From the NCBI GenBank assembly GCA_036821185.1, contig DAISKD010000001.1, positions 434,001 to 498,000 of the forward strand: a stretch of 64,000 nt of DNA. Direction: 5' to 3'. Made by a program: the position numbers and the translations under genes. Shown here in pieces: positions 32,597-41,336 of this stretch. The stretch comes from CALJTV01 sp036821185. GTDB lineage: Bacteria; Chloroflexota; Dehalococcoidia; GIF9; UBA5629. The notes beneath the pieces are model-generated. The model saw only the letters and a list, made by a program, of their open reading frames with translations. It did no database searches and was not told where the DNA came from. How positions within the stretch are numbered: position 1 is the first letter of the stretch; each line of letters starts with the position of its first letter.

Positions 32597-33391
32597 ATGA
32601 TCGAGATGACCATCGATAGCATCAGAGTCAGCTTGATAAACTATCAGCATGTGGTGATTTTGAAAGAAAAAAGGTCAGACCGTTACCTGCCCATCTGGAT
32701 CGGACCCGCTGAGGCAGACGCTATATCAATAAAGCTCCAAAACGTTGACCTAGCACGTCCCATGACCCATGACCTCCTCAGAAATGCCATTCTAGCACTT
32801 GAGGCAGCTTCCGGAACCACGGTGAGCAGGATTGTGGTGAACGACCTTCGTGCTGATACTTTCTACGCACAGATCATCTTTGAGCCTACAGAGGGCCCTA
32901 GTCCTGTAGATGTCAGGCTAACCCACGACGATCCTCAACAGCGCGGTTATGGGGGAGAAACCTCAGCATACATCGTCTGGCAAAGCAAGGAATACAAAGG
33001 AAAGACAATCAACCGCTGGCAAGAAAAGCACTACCGATTCTTGGAAGTAGCCACAGAACACGGGCTGATTTTTGAAATCTGTTCCCATAGAGAAGGTAAG
33101 GAATGGCTGCTTAGCAAAATCAAACTCGATTCTCGTCCTAGCGATGCCATTGCCCTAGCAGTTAGGGCCACTGTGCCAATCTATGTGGAAGAGTCAGTGC
33201 TGGACAAAGCTGGTATCTTTTTGGATCGCGAGACTGGAAAGCCAATATCCACTGACAAGGCTGTCGAGGGCAATAGGGGCAAATTCGAAGATACAGGGAA
33301 GGTCGACGAACAGGAACTGAAGAAACTATCGGCATTTTACGATTTCATCAACACACTCAATCTAGATGACTTGGGCAAACGTAAATCCTGA
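32597..33391 (+). CDS. Bifunctional nuclease-domain (BFN/DUF151) protein
   Basis: 264 residues from the ATG at 32597, which has a GGGAGGAAAG Shine-Dalgarno. The BFN domain has LKEKRSDRYLPIWIGPAEADAI near residue 20, RPMTHDLL, and the split C-terminal SRPSDAIALAVR near residue 180, with an insertion between the two halves. BFN proteins have been reported as dual DNase/RNase in plants and as candidate stress proteins in Thermotoga. The bacterial role is not settled. It is a separate unit upstream of the atp operon. Confidence 0.82.
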   Translation: MIEMTIDSIRVSLINYQHVVILKEKRSDRYLPIWIGPAEADAISIKLQNVDLARPMTHDLLRNAILALEAASGTTVSRIVVNDLRADTFYAQIIFEPTEGPSPVDVRLTHDDPQQRGYGGETSAYIVWQSKEYKGKTINRWQEKHYRFLEVATEHGLIFEICSHREGKEWLLSKIKLDSRPSDAIALAVRATVPIYVEESVLDKAGIFLDRETGKPISTDKAVEGNRGKFEDTGKVDEQELKKLSAFYDFINTLNLDDLGKRKS

Positions 33392-33619
33392 ACAGCCTTC
33401 CTCCCTAGCGCCCAAAATTTCCTGTGCAAGCCAGCTTCCATCTGGTGCAGCAAAAAATCAGGCTTAAGTCCGATGAAGAATCGTGACTATCTGATAGACT
33501 AAAAGTGGACAGGGGCAGCGGAGTTTTAGTGGTAAGAAGACTCTATATACCCGACGCCTTAAGTGTACAGGTAGTCAAAAATGACGGTGGTCTCGTTAGC
33601 TAAGGGAGGAAACTGCGGC

Positions 33620-33907
33620 TTGATTGGGAAGAGCGGGCAAAAAGGGCGTGAGGCGAAGGAATGGGTGCGCCCGTTGTGGTTCCTTTTCAGCGTGGGTTGG
33701 TATGTAGCCTTGAGTTTGACCATCCCGACCGGCATCGGTTTCTGGCTTGACCGACCGGAAAATTTCGATACACGCCCCTTGTTCACACTGGTAGGGTTTG
33801 CAATAGGCACAGTAGTTGCATTTTATGGTCTTTACCGTATGCTTCGGCAATTTTACATGGAACAACGAGAGATCGAAAAAAAGAAAAACAAAGATAGAGC
33901 ATTATGA
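33620..33907 (+). CDS. AtpZ/AtpI-like small membrane protein of the ATP synthase operon
   Basis: 95 residues from a TTG with an AAGGGAGG Shine-Dalgarno; an ATG at 33581 gives 108 residues but lacks a good Shine-Dalgarno. Two transmembrane helices (about WFLFSVGWYVALSLTIPTGI and LFTLVGFAIGTVVAFYGLYR) flank a WLDRP loop, the layout of the AtpZ/AtpQ-type F0 accessory proteins. The C-terminus is highly charged. Family members help assemble or supply Mg2+/Ca2+ for the c-ring. It overlaps atpB by four bases. Confidence 0.75.
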   Translation: MIGKSGQKGREAKEWVRPLWFLFSVGWYVALSLTIPTGIGFWLDRPENFDTRPLFTLVGFAIGTVVAFYGLYRMLRQFYMEQREIEKKKNKDRAL

Positions 33908-34863
33908 ACACGGGACTGGGCTGCTCTGTCAAGATCCTGGCGTGGGTAACGATAATCTTGCTAGTACTGCTACTTATAGGATTCGCCATCGGGCCCATAG
34001 GCTCTAAACTGTTAGGCATACAGGCACCCAACAGCCTTAGCGTCCCCAAGCCCCATGTCGAACTACCTGCTGAAAAAATCGTCCACATAAACGAAATATT
34101 TGCTATCACCAACACGCTCATCGCGTCGTGGCTTACTATAATTGTACTGGTCATCCTTTTCGCATTCTGTACTCGGAAGATGAAGCTTGTCCCAGGCAGA
34201 CTGCAGAGCTTTGCCGAGCTAATCGTTGAAAGCCTGCTTAATTTTATACAAGGTACAGCTGGTGAAAAGAATGCTCGAACTCTGTTTCCTGTAGTAGCAA
34301 CTATATTTCTTTACGTCATTACCAATGCCTATATGGCTCTACTTCCATTTTTCGGCACTATCGGCATCAAAGAAAGCACCGGCGCTTTTGTGCCGCTCTT
34401 CCGTGCCGCCAACACGGACATAAATGTTCCCCTGTCCATAGCCCTCGTATCTTTCTTATTTGTAGAATACTGGGGGCTGAGGTCTCTAGGCTTCTTCCGC
34501 TACCTAAACAGCTTCTTTAACCTCGGTCAATTGCGCGACGGTATTGTAAACCTATTCAAAAGGAAACTCAGACCGGGCATCACCGGTATTGCCTTCGGCT
34601 TCATCAACTTGTTTGTCGGCTTCCTCGAAGTGTTCAGCCATTTCATCCGCATTATAAGTTTTACCTTCCGTCTTTTTGGCAACATGACGGCAGGTGAAAT
34701 ACTGCTCTTAGTTGTTTGCTTCTTAGTTCCCTTCATTGCCACTATCCCATTTTATGGATTGGAACTTCTCATCGGGTTTATCCAGGCACTGATCTTTGCC
34801 GGACTAACTTTAGTGTTCGGCATTATCGCTTTAACCCCACACACTGAGGGGGAACATTCTTAA
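33904..34863 (+). CDS. atpB: ATP synthase F0 subunit a
   Basis: 319 residues, multi-span. The essential Arg lies in FRLFGNMTAGEILLL near residue 258, and the last helices carry LLIGFIQALIFAGLTLVF. The N-terminal hydrophobic helix and a long periplasmic segment precede the core. It forms the proton half-channels against the c-ring. The start overlaps the stop of the upstream atpZ-like gene. Confidence 0.93.
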   Translation: MNTGLGCSVKILAWVTIILLVLLLIGFAIGPIGSKLLGIQAPNSLSVPKPHVELPAEKIVHINEIFAITNTLIASWLTIIVLVILFAFCTRKMKLVPGRLQSFAELIVESLLNFIQGTAGEKNARTLFPVVATIFLYVITNAYMALLPFFGTIGIKESTGAFVPLFRAANTDINVPLSIALVSFLFVEYWGLRSLGFFRYLNSFFNLGQLRDGIVNLFKRKLRPGITGIAFGFINLFVGFLEVFSHFIRIISFTFRLFGNMTAGEILLLVVCFLVPFIATIPFYGLELLIGFIQALIFAGLTLVFGIIALTPHTEGEHS

Positions 34864-34878
34864 AAAGGAGGTTTATAG

Positions 34879-35109
34879 ATGGAAGCTGAAGCAATGAAGA
34901 TGTTAGCCGTAGGACTGGCTGCGGGGCTGGGGTTCCTGGGCCCGGGACTGGGCCTCGGACTTATTGGCTTCGGCGCCATGCAGGCCCTAGGGCGCAATCC
35001 CGAAGCCAGAGGCCCTATCCTGACCAACATGATACTAATCGGCGCCCTGGCCGAAGCCATCGGAATTTACGCCCTGATCACAGCCATAATCTTGGCCATA
35101 GTAGTCTAA
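34879..35109 (+). CDS. atpE: ATP synthase F0 subunit c
   Basis: 76 residues, two helices joined by the polar loop GRNPEA. The ion-binding Glu lies in ALAEAIGIYAL. Residues after the Glu are Ala-Ile, and helix 1 (GLGLGLIGFGAM) has no Gln, so the Na+-binding set (Gln, Glu-Ser/Thr) is absent and the ring is probably proton-driven. An AAAAGGAGG Shine-Dalgarno precedes the ATG, fitting the high translation that c-subunits need. Confidence 0.95.
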   Translation: MEAEAMKMLAVGLAAGLGFLGPGLGLGLIGFGAMQALGRNPEARGPILTNMILIGALAEAIGIYALITAIILAIVV

Positions 35110-35143
35110 TCAGGTCTCAGGACGAGATGGAGGAAAGGCTGAT

Positions 35144-35269
35144 ATGGAAAACGGTAATTTGCCGACTTCCTTTAGTGTCATCATCGGGGCGATAATAGTT
35201 GGCGCTATAGTCTTTGCCGGACTGCTTATCACGGCGTTTATCATTGGCTCATTCATACAGGCAGGCTGA
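35144..35269 (+). CDS. 41-residue single-span membrane peptide inside the atp operon
   Basis: An ATG with a GATGGAGGAAAG Shine-Dalgarno opens a 41-codon frame in the 190-base gap between atpE and atpF. After a polar N-terminus (MENGNLPTSF) residues 10-38 are one long hydrophobic helix with regularly placed Gly and Ala (IIGAIIVGAIVFAG). It lacks a carboxylate in the helix, so it is not a second c-subunit. I do not recognise the family. Position, strand and ribosome site suggest it is translated with the ATP synthase and could be an F0 accessory. Confidence 0.68.
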   Translation: MENGNLPTSFSVIIGAIIVGAIVFAGLLITAFIIGSFIQAG

Positions 35270-35299
35270 AGCAAAAAATAAATCTAAAAGTGGAGCAAG

Positions 35300-35797
35300 A
35301 TGGAAGGTATTGGAATAAATCTGCCGCTGTTGTTAGCTTTCTTGGTAAACTTCATTATCCTGTTCGTGCTTTTAAGCGTGGTTCTGTATAGGCCAGTGCT
35401 CAGAATACTCGATGAAAGACAGGCCCGGATTAGAGATGCCATGGAACAAGCCGAGCAGATTAAACAACAGGCGGCGCGCAGTGAAGAAGAAATAAAGGCA
35501 CAGATGCAAAAAGCTCGCCAGGAGGGACAAGCCATCATCGCCCAGGCGGCCCAGATGGGGGAGAGGCTCAAAGATGAGGCCAGGGAAAGTGCTCGAAAGG
35601 AGACTGAGGCGCTCATCGCCAGGGCGCGCGCAGAAATACAGCAGGAGCGTGACAGGGTGATTGAGGAGCTACGCCGCGAGTTCGCCTCCATCGCCGTGAT
35701 GGCTGCAGAAAAGGTGATAAAGGAAACGCTCGACAAAGAAAAGCACCGCAAGCTCATCGAAGAAACGTTTAAGGAGAGCACTTTACTCAAGAAGTAG
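35300..35797 (+). CDS. atpF: ATP synthase F0 subunit b
   Basis: 165 residues: one N-terminal membrane helix (LLLAFLVNFIILFVLLSVVL) then a long charged coiled coil (EQIKQQAARSEEEIKAQMQK and onwards), the peripheral stalk. Normal length for a single-type b subunit; no b' gene is present. Followed 14 bases later by atpH. Confidence 0.93.
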   Translation: MEGIGINLPLLLAFLVNFIILFVLLSVVLYRPVLRILDERQARIRDAMEQAEQIKQQAARSEEEIKAQMQKARQEGQAIIAQAAQMGERLKDEARESARKETEALIARARAEIQQERDRVIEELRREFASIAVMAAEKVIKETLDKEKHRKLIEETFKESTLLKK

Positions 35798-35811
35798 CAC
35801 AAGGTTAGTTT

Positions 35812-36351
35812 ATGCCAATAACTACTTTTGCCAAACGTTGCGCCGAAGCTATGTTCGCCCTTGCAAGGGAAAGCGACAAGCTCGAAGAATGGTATTCCGA
35901 ATTAACAGAAATGGCAAAGTTAGCCACCGACCCAGAGATACTAGCATTCACTGAGAACACAAAAATATCCTTGGACACCAAATTGAGGCTGCTGCAGGAA
36001 AGGCTAACGGGAATAAGTCAGCTACCGCTGAATCTTGCCTGTTTTCTTATCGCCAAAGGGAAGTTCAGAGATCTTGGACAGGTAGTTCAAGCCTACAGAC
36101 GCCTGCTTGACGAGCAGCATGGCATAAAACATGCCGAAGTCATCACAGCCATCCCGCTGAGCGAGATAGAGAAAGAGAACATTAGGAAATATTTGGAGTC
36201 AGTTACCGGAGGCAAGGTCGTTTTGAACCTAGAAGTGGACCTTAACATCATAGGTGGATTCGTCGCCCGGGTCGACAGTAGCTTAATCGACGGTAGCATC
36301 CGGGCGAAACTGCAAGCTCTCAGGAAGACCCTGGCTGGAGCTGAAAGATGA
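35812..36351 (+). CDS. atpH: ATP synthase F1 subunit delta
   Basis: 179 residues, OSCP/delta family: N-terminal helical domain starting with FAKRCAEAMFALA and a C-terminal VDLNIIGGFVARVDSSLIDGSI motif. It connects the b-subunit stalk to the top of F1. Standard position between atpF and atpA. Confidence 0.93.
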   Translation: MPITTFAKRCAEAMFALARESDKLEEWYSELTEMAKLATDPEILAFTENTKISLDTKLRLLQERLTGISQLPLNLACFLIAKGKFRDLGQVVQAYRRLLDEQHGIKHAEVITAIPLSEIEKENIRKYLESVTGGKVVLNLEVDLNIIGGFVARVDSSLIDGSIRAKLQALRKTLAGAER

Positions 36352-36370
36352 CGCCATTCAGGAGGCTGGT

Positions 36371-37882
36371 ATGACCACTAGAGAACGAGACATAGTATCC
36401 ATAATCAAAGAGCAGATCAGACAGTTTGGTACCACGGTAAGCATGGTAGATGTAGGCACAGTTATCGAAGTTGGCGACGGCGTGGCACGCATTCAGGGCT
36501 TACAGGGGGCTAAGTATAATGAACTTGTCGAATTTCCGAACGGTATTATGGGGCTTGCCCTTAACCTGGAAGAGGACTGCGTGGCTGCCGTCATCCTTGG
36601 TGATTATAGCCAGATCAAAGAGGGCGACGAGGTGAGGAGCACCGGAAGGGTGGTGGAGGTACCAGTTGGCAGTGAGTTAATAGGAAGAGTCATTGACCCC
36701 TTGGGCAACCCTTTGGATGACCTTGGTCCTATCAAAGTCACAAGAACCCGTCCTGTGGAGAGGGTAGCACCCAATGTGGTCGTGCGGCAACCAGTAAATA
36801 CACCGGTTCATACTGGGATAAAGATAGTCGATGCGCTGGTTCCCATCGGTAGAGGACAGCGCGAACTGATCATAGGTGACCGCTCTGTCGGCAAATCAGC
36901 CATAGCCATAGACACCATCATTGCACAGAAAGGCGGTGACCTCATCTGCATATACGTAGCCATCGGGCAGAAGACCTCCAAAGTAGCCCAGGTGATAGAC
37001 ACATTCAAGCGCTACGGCGCCATGGAGCACACCGTAGTCGTAGTAGCTACCGCCTCTGACCCTGCACCTCTACAATACCTGGCACCTTATTCTGGTTGTG
37101 CTATCGGTGAGGAATTCATGGAGCAGGGCAAGGACGCACTGATTGTCTATGACGATCTGACCAGGCATGCCTGGGCCTACCGTCAAATTTCCCTGATATT
37201 GAGGCGCCCACCTGGTAGAGAAGCCTACCCAGGTGACGTATTTTACCTCCACAGCCGCTTATTGGAGCGAGCTGCAAAACTGGCACCGGAATATGGTGGA
37301 GGCTCACTCACCGCTCTGCCCATAATCGAAATCCAGGCAGGCGACCTTGCTGCCTATATACCGACCAATGTCATCTCCATCACCGATGGACAGATATACC
37401 TCGAGACAGACCTTTTCAACGCTGGTATACGTCCGGCACTAAACGCCGGGCTATCAGTATCCAGAGTGGGTGGCAACGCCCAAACGAGAGCTATGAGACA
37501 GGTAGCTGGTAGGCTCAGACTCGAAATGGCACAGTACCGGGAACTCGCCACTTTTGCCCAATTCGGCACCGCTGACCTGGACAAAGCTACCAGGGCCCAA
37601 CTAGAACGTGGGCAGCGCATCACCGAGGTGCTAAAACAGCCCCAGTATGCACCGATGCCCCTAGAGAAAGAGGTGAGCATACTTTACGCCGTTGTCAATG
37701 GCTATCTGGACGACGTACTTGTAGACAAAGTAGCTGCCTTTGAGCAGAGTTTCCACCAATTCATGGATACTAACCATCCCGAAATCGGTAAGCGCATAGC
37801 TACAGACAAGGAGATAAAGCCTGAGACCGAGGAAGCCCTGAAGAGGGCGATCGAAGAATTCAAAAAGACGGTGAGCTACTAA
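36371..37882 (+). CDS. atpA: ATP synthase F1 subunit alpha
   Basis: 503 residues. The P-loop is GDRSVGKSA near residue 170, where most bacteria have GDRQTGKT; the GxxxxGKS pattern is kept. Other motifs: VYDDLTRHAWAYRQISL, LRRPPGREAYPGDVFYLHSR and the closing ETDLFNAGIRPALNAGLSVSRVG. It provides the non-catalytic nucleotide sites of the F1 hexamer. Confidence 0.95.
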   Translation: MTTRERDIVSIIKEQIRQFGTTVSMVDVGTVIEVGDGVARIQGLQGAKYNELVEFPNGIMGLALNLEEDCVAAVILGDYSQIKEGDEVRSTGRVVEVPVGSELIGRVIDPLGNPLDDLGPIKVTRTRPVERVAPNVVVRQPVNTPVHTGIKIVDALVPIGRGQRELIIGDRSVGKSAIAIDTIIAQKGGDLICIYVAIGQKTSKVAQVIDTFKRYGAMEHTVVVVATASDPAPLQYLAPYSGCAIGEEFMEQGKDALIVYDDLTRHAWAYRQISLILRRPPGREAYPGDVFYLHSRLLERAAKLAPEYGGGSLTALPIIEIQAGDLAAYIPTNVISITDGQIYLETDLFNAGIRPALNAGLSVSRVGGNAQTRAMRQVAGRLRLEMAQYRELATFAQFGTADLDKATRAQLERGQRITEVLKQPQYAPMPLEKEVSILYAVVNGYLDDVLVDKVAAFEQSFHQFMDTNHPEIGKRIATDKEIKPETEEALKRAIEEFKKTVSY

Positions 37883-37884
37883 AC

Positions 37885-38745
37885 ATGATCAGTCCGCGCC
37901 TCTTACGTCGCCGCATTCGTAGCGTACAGAACGTCGCCAAAATCACCAGGGCTATGGAAATGATCGCCACTGCGAGGATGCGGCGCGCTCAGGAGCAGGC
38001 ACTGGCAGGACGACCATACAGCGAAAAGATAACCCAGGTAATTGCCGATCTAGCAGCCGCTGCCTCAAAAAACGGGGCTTTTCATCCCTTGCTCGAAAGA
38101 AGACCGGTCAAAAAAATTGCCATAGTGCACATCACCACCGATCGGGGTCTGTGTGGAGGACTGAACACAAACATGAACCGGCTCACGACCAGCTTCATCT
38201 TGGAACAAAAAGTGCTGACAACGCTCATCACCGTGGGGCGTAAAGGTCGGGACTTCATGCACCGCCATCACTTTGATATCAGGGCCGAGTTCACAAACAT
38301 TGGAGACCGACCGTCCCTGCTGGATACACTCCCAATATCTCACATCATAATCGACGACTATGTCAGCGGTTATATTGACCAGGTATACATCGCCTACCCC
38401 CGCTTTGTCACTACAATGGTGCAGCAGCCAAAAATAGAACCTTTACTTCCGGTTGAGCCGGCAATTTTGTCCAAAACACAGACCGCAGAATACATATTTG
38501 AACCAGACCCCAGTTTTGTTCTAAACGAGCTTTTGCCCCGGTTCGTCGAAATGTCCGTATACCATGCCATACTCGAGGCGATCGCCAGCGAACAATCGGC
38601 ACGCATGGTAGCTATGCGCAATGCCACAGACAATGCCAATCAGGTTATTCAGGAGCTAACTCTTATCTTGAACAAGGCGAGACAGGAGATGATTACTAAG
38701 GAGCTTCTCGACCTCACCGGAGGCGCTGAAGCCTTGCGCTCTTAA
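37885..38745 (+). CDS. atpG: ATP synthase F1 subunit gamma
   Basis: 286 residues. The N-terminal helix RRIRSVQNVAKITRAMEMIA and the C-terminal helix with RMVAMRNATDNANQVI form the central rotor shaft; ITTDRGLCGGLNTN marks the Rossmann domain. It starts two bases after the atpA stop. Confidence 0.95.
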   Translation: MISPRLLRRRIRSVQNVAKITRAMEMIATARMRRAQEQALAGRPYSEKITQVIADLAAAASKNGAFHPLLERRPVKKIAIVHITTDRGLCGGLNTNMNRLTTSFILEQKVLTTLITVGRKGRDFMHRHHFDIRAEFTNIGDRPSLLDTLPISHIIIDDYVSGYIDQVYIAYPRFVTTMVQQPKIEPLLPVEPAILSKTQTAEYIFEPDPSFVLNELLPRFVEMSVYHAILEAIASEQSARMVAMRNATDNANQVIQELTLILNKARQEMITKELLDLTGGAEALRS

Positions 38746-38757
38746 AGGAGGTGGCAA

Positions 38758-40152
38758 GTGAACAAAGGTAAGGTAGTCCAGGTTATCGGAACCGTTGTCG
38801 ATATCGAGTTCCCTCCAGATAAGCTACCTGCAATCTATAACGCTATTGAAATACACCAGAACGGTCAAAAAATAGTCCTCGAAGTGCAACATCATGTAGG
38901 CAACAATTGGGTTCGCTGCCTTTCTCTCTGCCCCACGGATGGTCTCCAAAGAGGAGTTGAGGCAATAAACACCGGCGCTCCCATAACCGTCCCTGTAGGC
39001 AGAGCCACTCTAGGCAGACTGTTCAACGTCTTCGGCGAGCCATTGGACGGGCTGGGACCTGTGGAGACAACCGAGCGCCTGCCGATACATCGCCCCCCTC
39101 CCCCACTCGAGGAACAGGAAACCACCACTCAGATGCTGGAGACAGGACTCAAGGTAATAGACCTGATCACCCCCTTTACCAAAGGCGGTAAAGTGGGTGC
39201 CTACGGTGGTGCTGGTGTGGGCAAGACGGTGATCATTATGGAGCTGATCCACAATATAGCCACCGCCCACGGCGGCTATTCAGTCTTCGCTGGTGTCGGC
39301 GAAAGATCGAGGGAAGGAAACGACCTATGGCTGGAGATGAAACGATCTGGGGTGCTCGATAAGACTATACTTGTCTTCGGACAGATGAATGAGCCACCAG
39401 GGGTACGTGCCCGAGTAGGACTAACCGGGGTCACCATGGCAGAATATTTCCGAGAAGTGGAGGGGCAGGATGTCCTGCTCTTTATAGACAATATCTACCG
39501 CTATATTCTTGCCAACATGGAAGTGTCAGCACTGCTGGGACGCATGCCCTCAGCCGTAGGTTATCAACCCACCTTAGCCACCGACGTTGGCGAGCTGGAG
39601 GAAAGGATAACCTCAACTAAAAGAGGCTCAATTACCTCCTTCCAAGCTATCTACGTGCCTGCCGACGATTATACTGACCCGGGCATCGTTACCACATTTG
39701 GACACCTCGATGCCGTCATCTCACTCGAAAGATCGATTGCTGAACTTGGTATCTATCCAGCTGTGGACCCATTAGCCTCATACTCGCGAATTCTTGATCC
39801 CAAGATCGTTGGCGATGAACATTATCAAGTTGCTCGCGGTGTCCAGCGCGTATTACAGCGCTATAAAGACCTACAGGACATCATAGCCATCTTAGGTATA
39901 GAGGAGCTCAGCGAAGAAGATAAACTTACGGTGGCCAGAGCCCGCCGTATCCAGAGGTTCCTCTCACAGCCCATGTTTGTAGCTGAAGCTTTCACCAGCA
40001 CCGAAGGTAAGTACGTGCCAGTTAAAGAGACCGTACGCGGCTTCAAGGAAATTCTGGAAGGCAAGCACGACCATCTACCCGAGGCTGCCTTCTATATGGT
40101 TGGCACGATAGACGAAGCTGTAGAAAAAGCTAAGAGGCTGGGAGCAATTTAA
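38758..40152 (+). CDS. atpD: ATP synthase F1 subunit beta
   Basis: 464 residues from a GTG with an AAAGGAGGTGG Shine-Dalgarno. Catalytic P-loop GGAGVGKTV near residue 146, the GERSREGNDL loop with the catalytic Glu, LLFIDNIYRYI Walker B and GRMPSAVGYQPTLATD. The usual DNIFRF is DNIYRY here, a conservative change. The last base of the stop overlaps the atpC ATG. Confidence 0.96.
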   Translation: MNKGKVVQVIGTVVDIEFPPDKLPAIYNAIEIHQNGQKIVLEVQHHVGNNWVRCLSLCPTDGLQRGVEAINTGAPITVPVGRATLGRLFNVFGEPLDGLGPVETTERLPIHRPPPPLEEQETTTQMLETGLKVIDLITPFTKGGKVGAYGGAGVGKTVIIMELIHNIATAHGGYSVFAGVGERSREGNDLWLEMKRSGVLDKTILVFGQMNEPPGVRARVGLTGVTMAEYFREVEGQDVLLFIDNIYRYILANMEVSALLGRMPSAVGYQPTLATDVGELEERITSTKRGSITSFQAIYVPADDYTDPGIVTTFGHLDAVISLERSIAELGIYPAVDPLASYSRILDPKIVGDEHYQVARGVQRVLQRYKDLQDIIAILGIEELSEEDKLTVARARRIQRFLSQPMFVAEAFTSTEGKYVPVKETVRGFKEILEGKHDHLPEAAFYMVGTIDEAVEKAKRLGAI

Positions 40153-40586
40153 TGCCAACTATGCGTTTGGAAATAATAACTGCAGAGCGTCAGGTATTTG
40201 CCGACGAGGTCAACCTTGTTGTCGCGCCGGGGATTGAAGGCGAGCTCGGTATCCTACCCCACCACGCACCCCTGATGACCATTCTCAAACCCGGAGAACT
40301 GCTGATCAGAAAAGACAACGAGGAAATTTATATGGCCGTCTCAGGTGGTTTCCTGGAAGTAGGACCAGAAAAGGTCATAATCCTGGCAGATGCCTGCGAG
40401 CGGGCTGAAGAAATCAACATCGAACGGGCAGAGGCAGCCAAGAAAAGAGCTGAACAATTGCTGAAAACACGCCAACCGGGGGCTGACATCACACAAGTAG
40501 AAGCTGCTCTGCGGCGCTCGCTTGTTCGCCTGAAAGTTGCGGAAAAAAGGCGTCGAAAACCGCCATCAACCACCCCACAAACCTAA
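40152..40586 (+). CDS. atpC: ATP synthase F1 subunit epsilon
   Basis: 144 residues: N-terminal beta sandwich with APGIEGELGILPHHAPLMT and a C-terminal helical hairpin (ERAEAAKKRAEQLL and onwards) that can brake hydrolysis. It ends the atp operon and is convergent with khpA. Confidence 0.94.
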   Translation: MPTMRLEIITAERQVFADEVNLVVAPGIEGELGILPHHAPLMTILKPGELLIRKDNEEIYMAVSGGFLEVGPEKVIILADACERAEEINIERAEAAKKRAEQLLKTRQPGADITQVEAALRRSLVRLKVAEKRRRKPPSTTPQT

Positions 40587-40644
40587 ATAGCGCAGTTGCC
40601 CCACCACCTCAGCCCCACACTAACTGCCACAAAAAAACAACCGT

Positions 40645-40875
40645 CTACAATATTTCCAGACGAGTCCTCACACCCTCTTTGGTGCCAACCACCCGCAAAA
40701 GCGTACGCATCGCCTCAGCAACTCTCCCCTGCCGCCCGATAATTCTGCCCTTGTCAGTCGCCGCCACCTCCAGCTTCACGATCACCCGGTTCCTGTCATC
40801 TGCCTCCTCAGTAACCCGAACCTCTTCAGGCAAAGTAACTATAGATTTTGCAATATACTCGATCAGGTCCTTCAT
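40645..40875 (-). CDS. khpA: KH-domain RNA-binding protein KhpA
   Basis: 76 residues with one KH domain; the GxxG loop is GRIIGRQGRVAEAMRTLL. KhpA proteins bind many RNAs, often with KhpB/Jag. An AGGAGA Shine-Dalgarno precedes the ATG. It follows rpsP by 60 bases, the usual rpsP-khpA order, but rimM and trmD, which often come next, are absent here. Confidence 0.92.
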   Translation of the reverse strand: MKDLIEYIAKSIVTLPEEVRVTEEADDRNRVIVKLEVAATDKGRIIGRQGRVAEAMRTLLRVVGTKEGVRTRLEIL

Positions 40876-40935
40876 CGCACTATCTCCTCAACCATCAATT
40901 TATCTGCGCTTCAGAGATTCCCTCCCATCAAAATT

Positions 40936-41196
40936 TCATCCTCTGGAGCCAAATTTTTCCATTACCCCAGACTTAGTCAGTAACCTCGAAACGGTGTCCG
41001 TGGGCTTAGCCCCACAGCGTAACCATTTTAAGGCCTTCTCCTCATCAATAACGACCGTCTCCGGGTTAGTCAATGGATTATAGTGGCCAATTACTTCAAT
41101 AAACGCACCATTCCGGGGTGATCTTGAATCAGCCACTACTATCCTATATAGGGGTCTATTCCGCGATCCCATGCGTCGCAATCTAATCTTCACCAT
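40936..41196 (-). CDS. rpsP: 30S ribosomal protein S16
   Basis: 86 residues, normal length, starting MVKIRLRRMGSRNRPLYRIV and containing SPRNGAFIEVIGHYNPL and a C-terminal KWLRCGAKPTDTVSRLL. It is divergent from prfA. Confidence 0.96.
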   Translation of the reverse strand: MVKIRLRRMGSRNRPLYRIVVADSRSPRNGAFIEVIGHYNPLTNPETVVIDEEKALKWLRCGAKPTDTVSRLLTKSGVMEKFGSRG

Positions 41197-41315
41197 AGCT
41201 ATGCTTGCCCAAAAATAGTACCATTTTCATTTTTGCACCGTATTATGCACCAACATGCGGTTTCTGTCAATAGACTACAAACCCGCACTGTAAAGCAAAC
41301 CCCTCGAATCTGTGC

Positions 41316-41321
41316 TATAAT
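41316..41321 (+). promoter_or_regulatory. -10 box for prfA
   Basis: TATAAT 15 bases before the prfA ATG; the predicted leader is under ten bases and has no Shine-Dalgarno, another near-leaderless arrangement in this window. Confidence 0.45.
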
Positions 41322-41336
41322 TCTTGGCTGAACATT

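Noticed and set aside
31922..32650. Extended dtd frame running back to 32650
   Set aside because: The first 92 residues do not resemble Dtd and cross the divergent promoter region; the protein begins with MKALVQRV at 32374.
33421..33450. Terminator after the nuclease-domain gene (CCAG/CTGG hairpin)
   Set aside because: The stem is short and imperfect and no T-run follows on the plus strand.
35144..35269. Second ATP synthase c subunit
   Set aside because: It has one helix, no polar GRNP-type loop and no membrane carboxylate.
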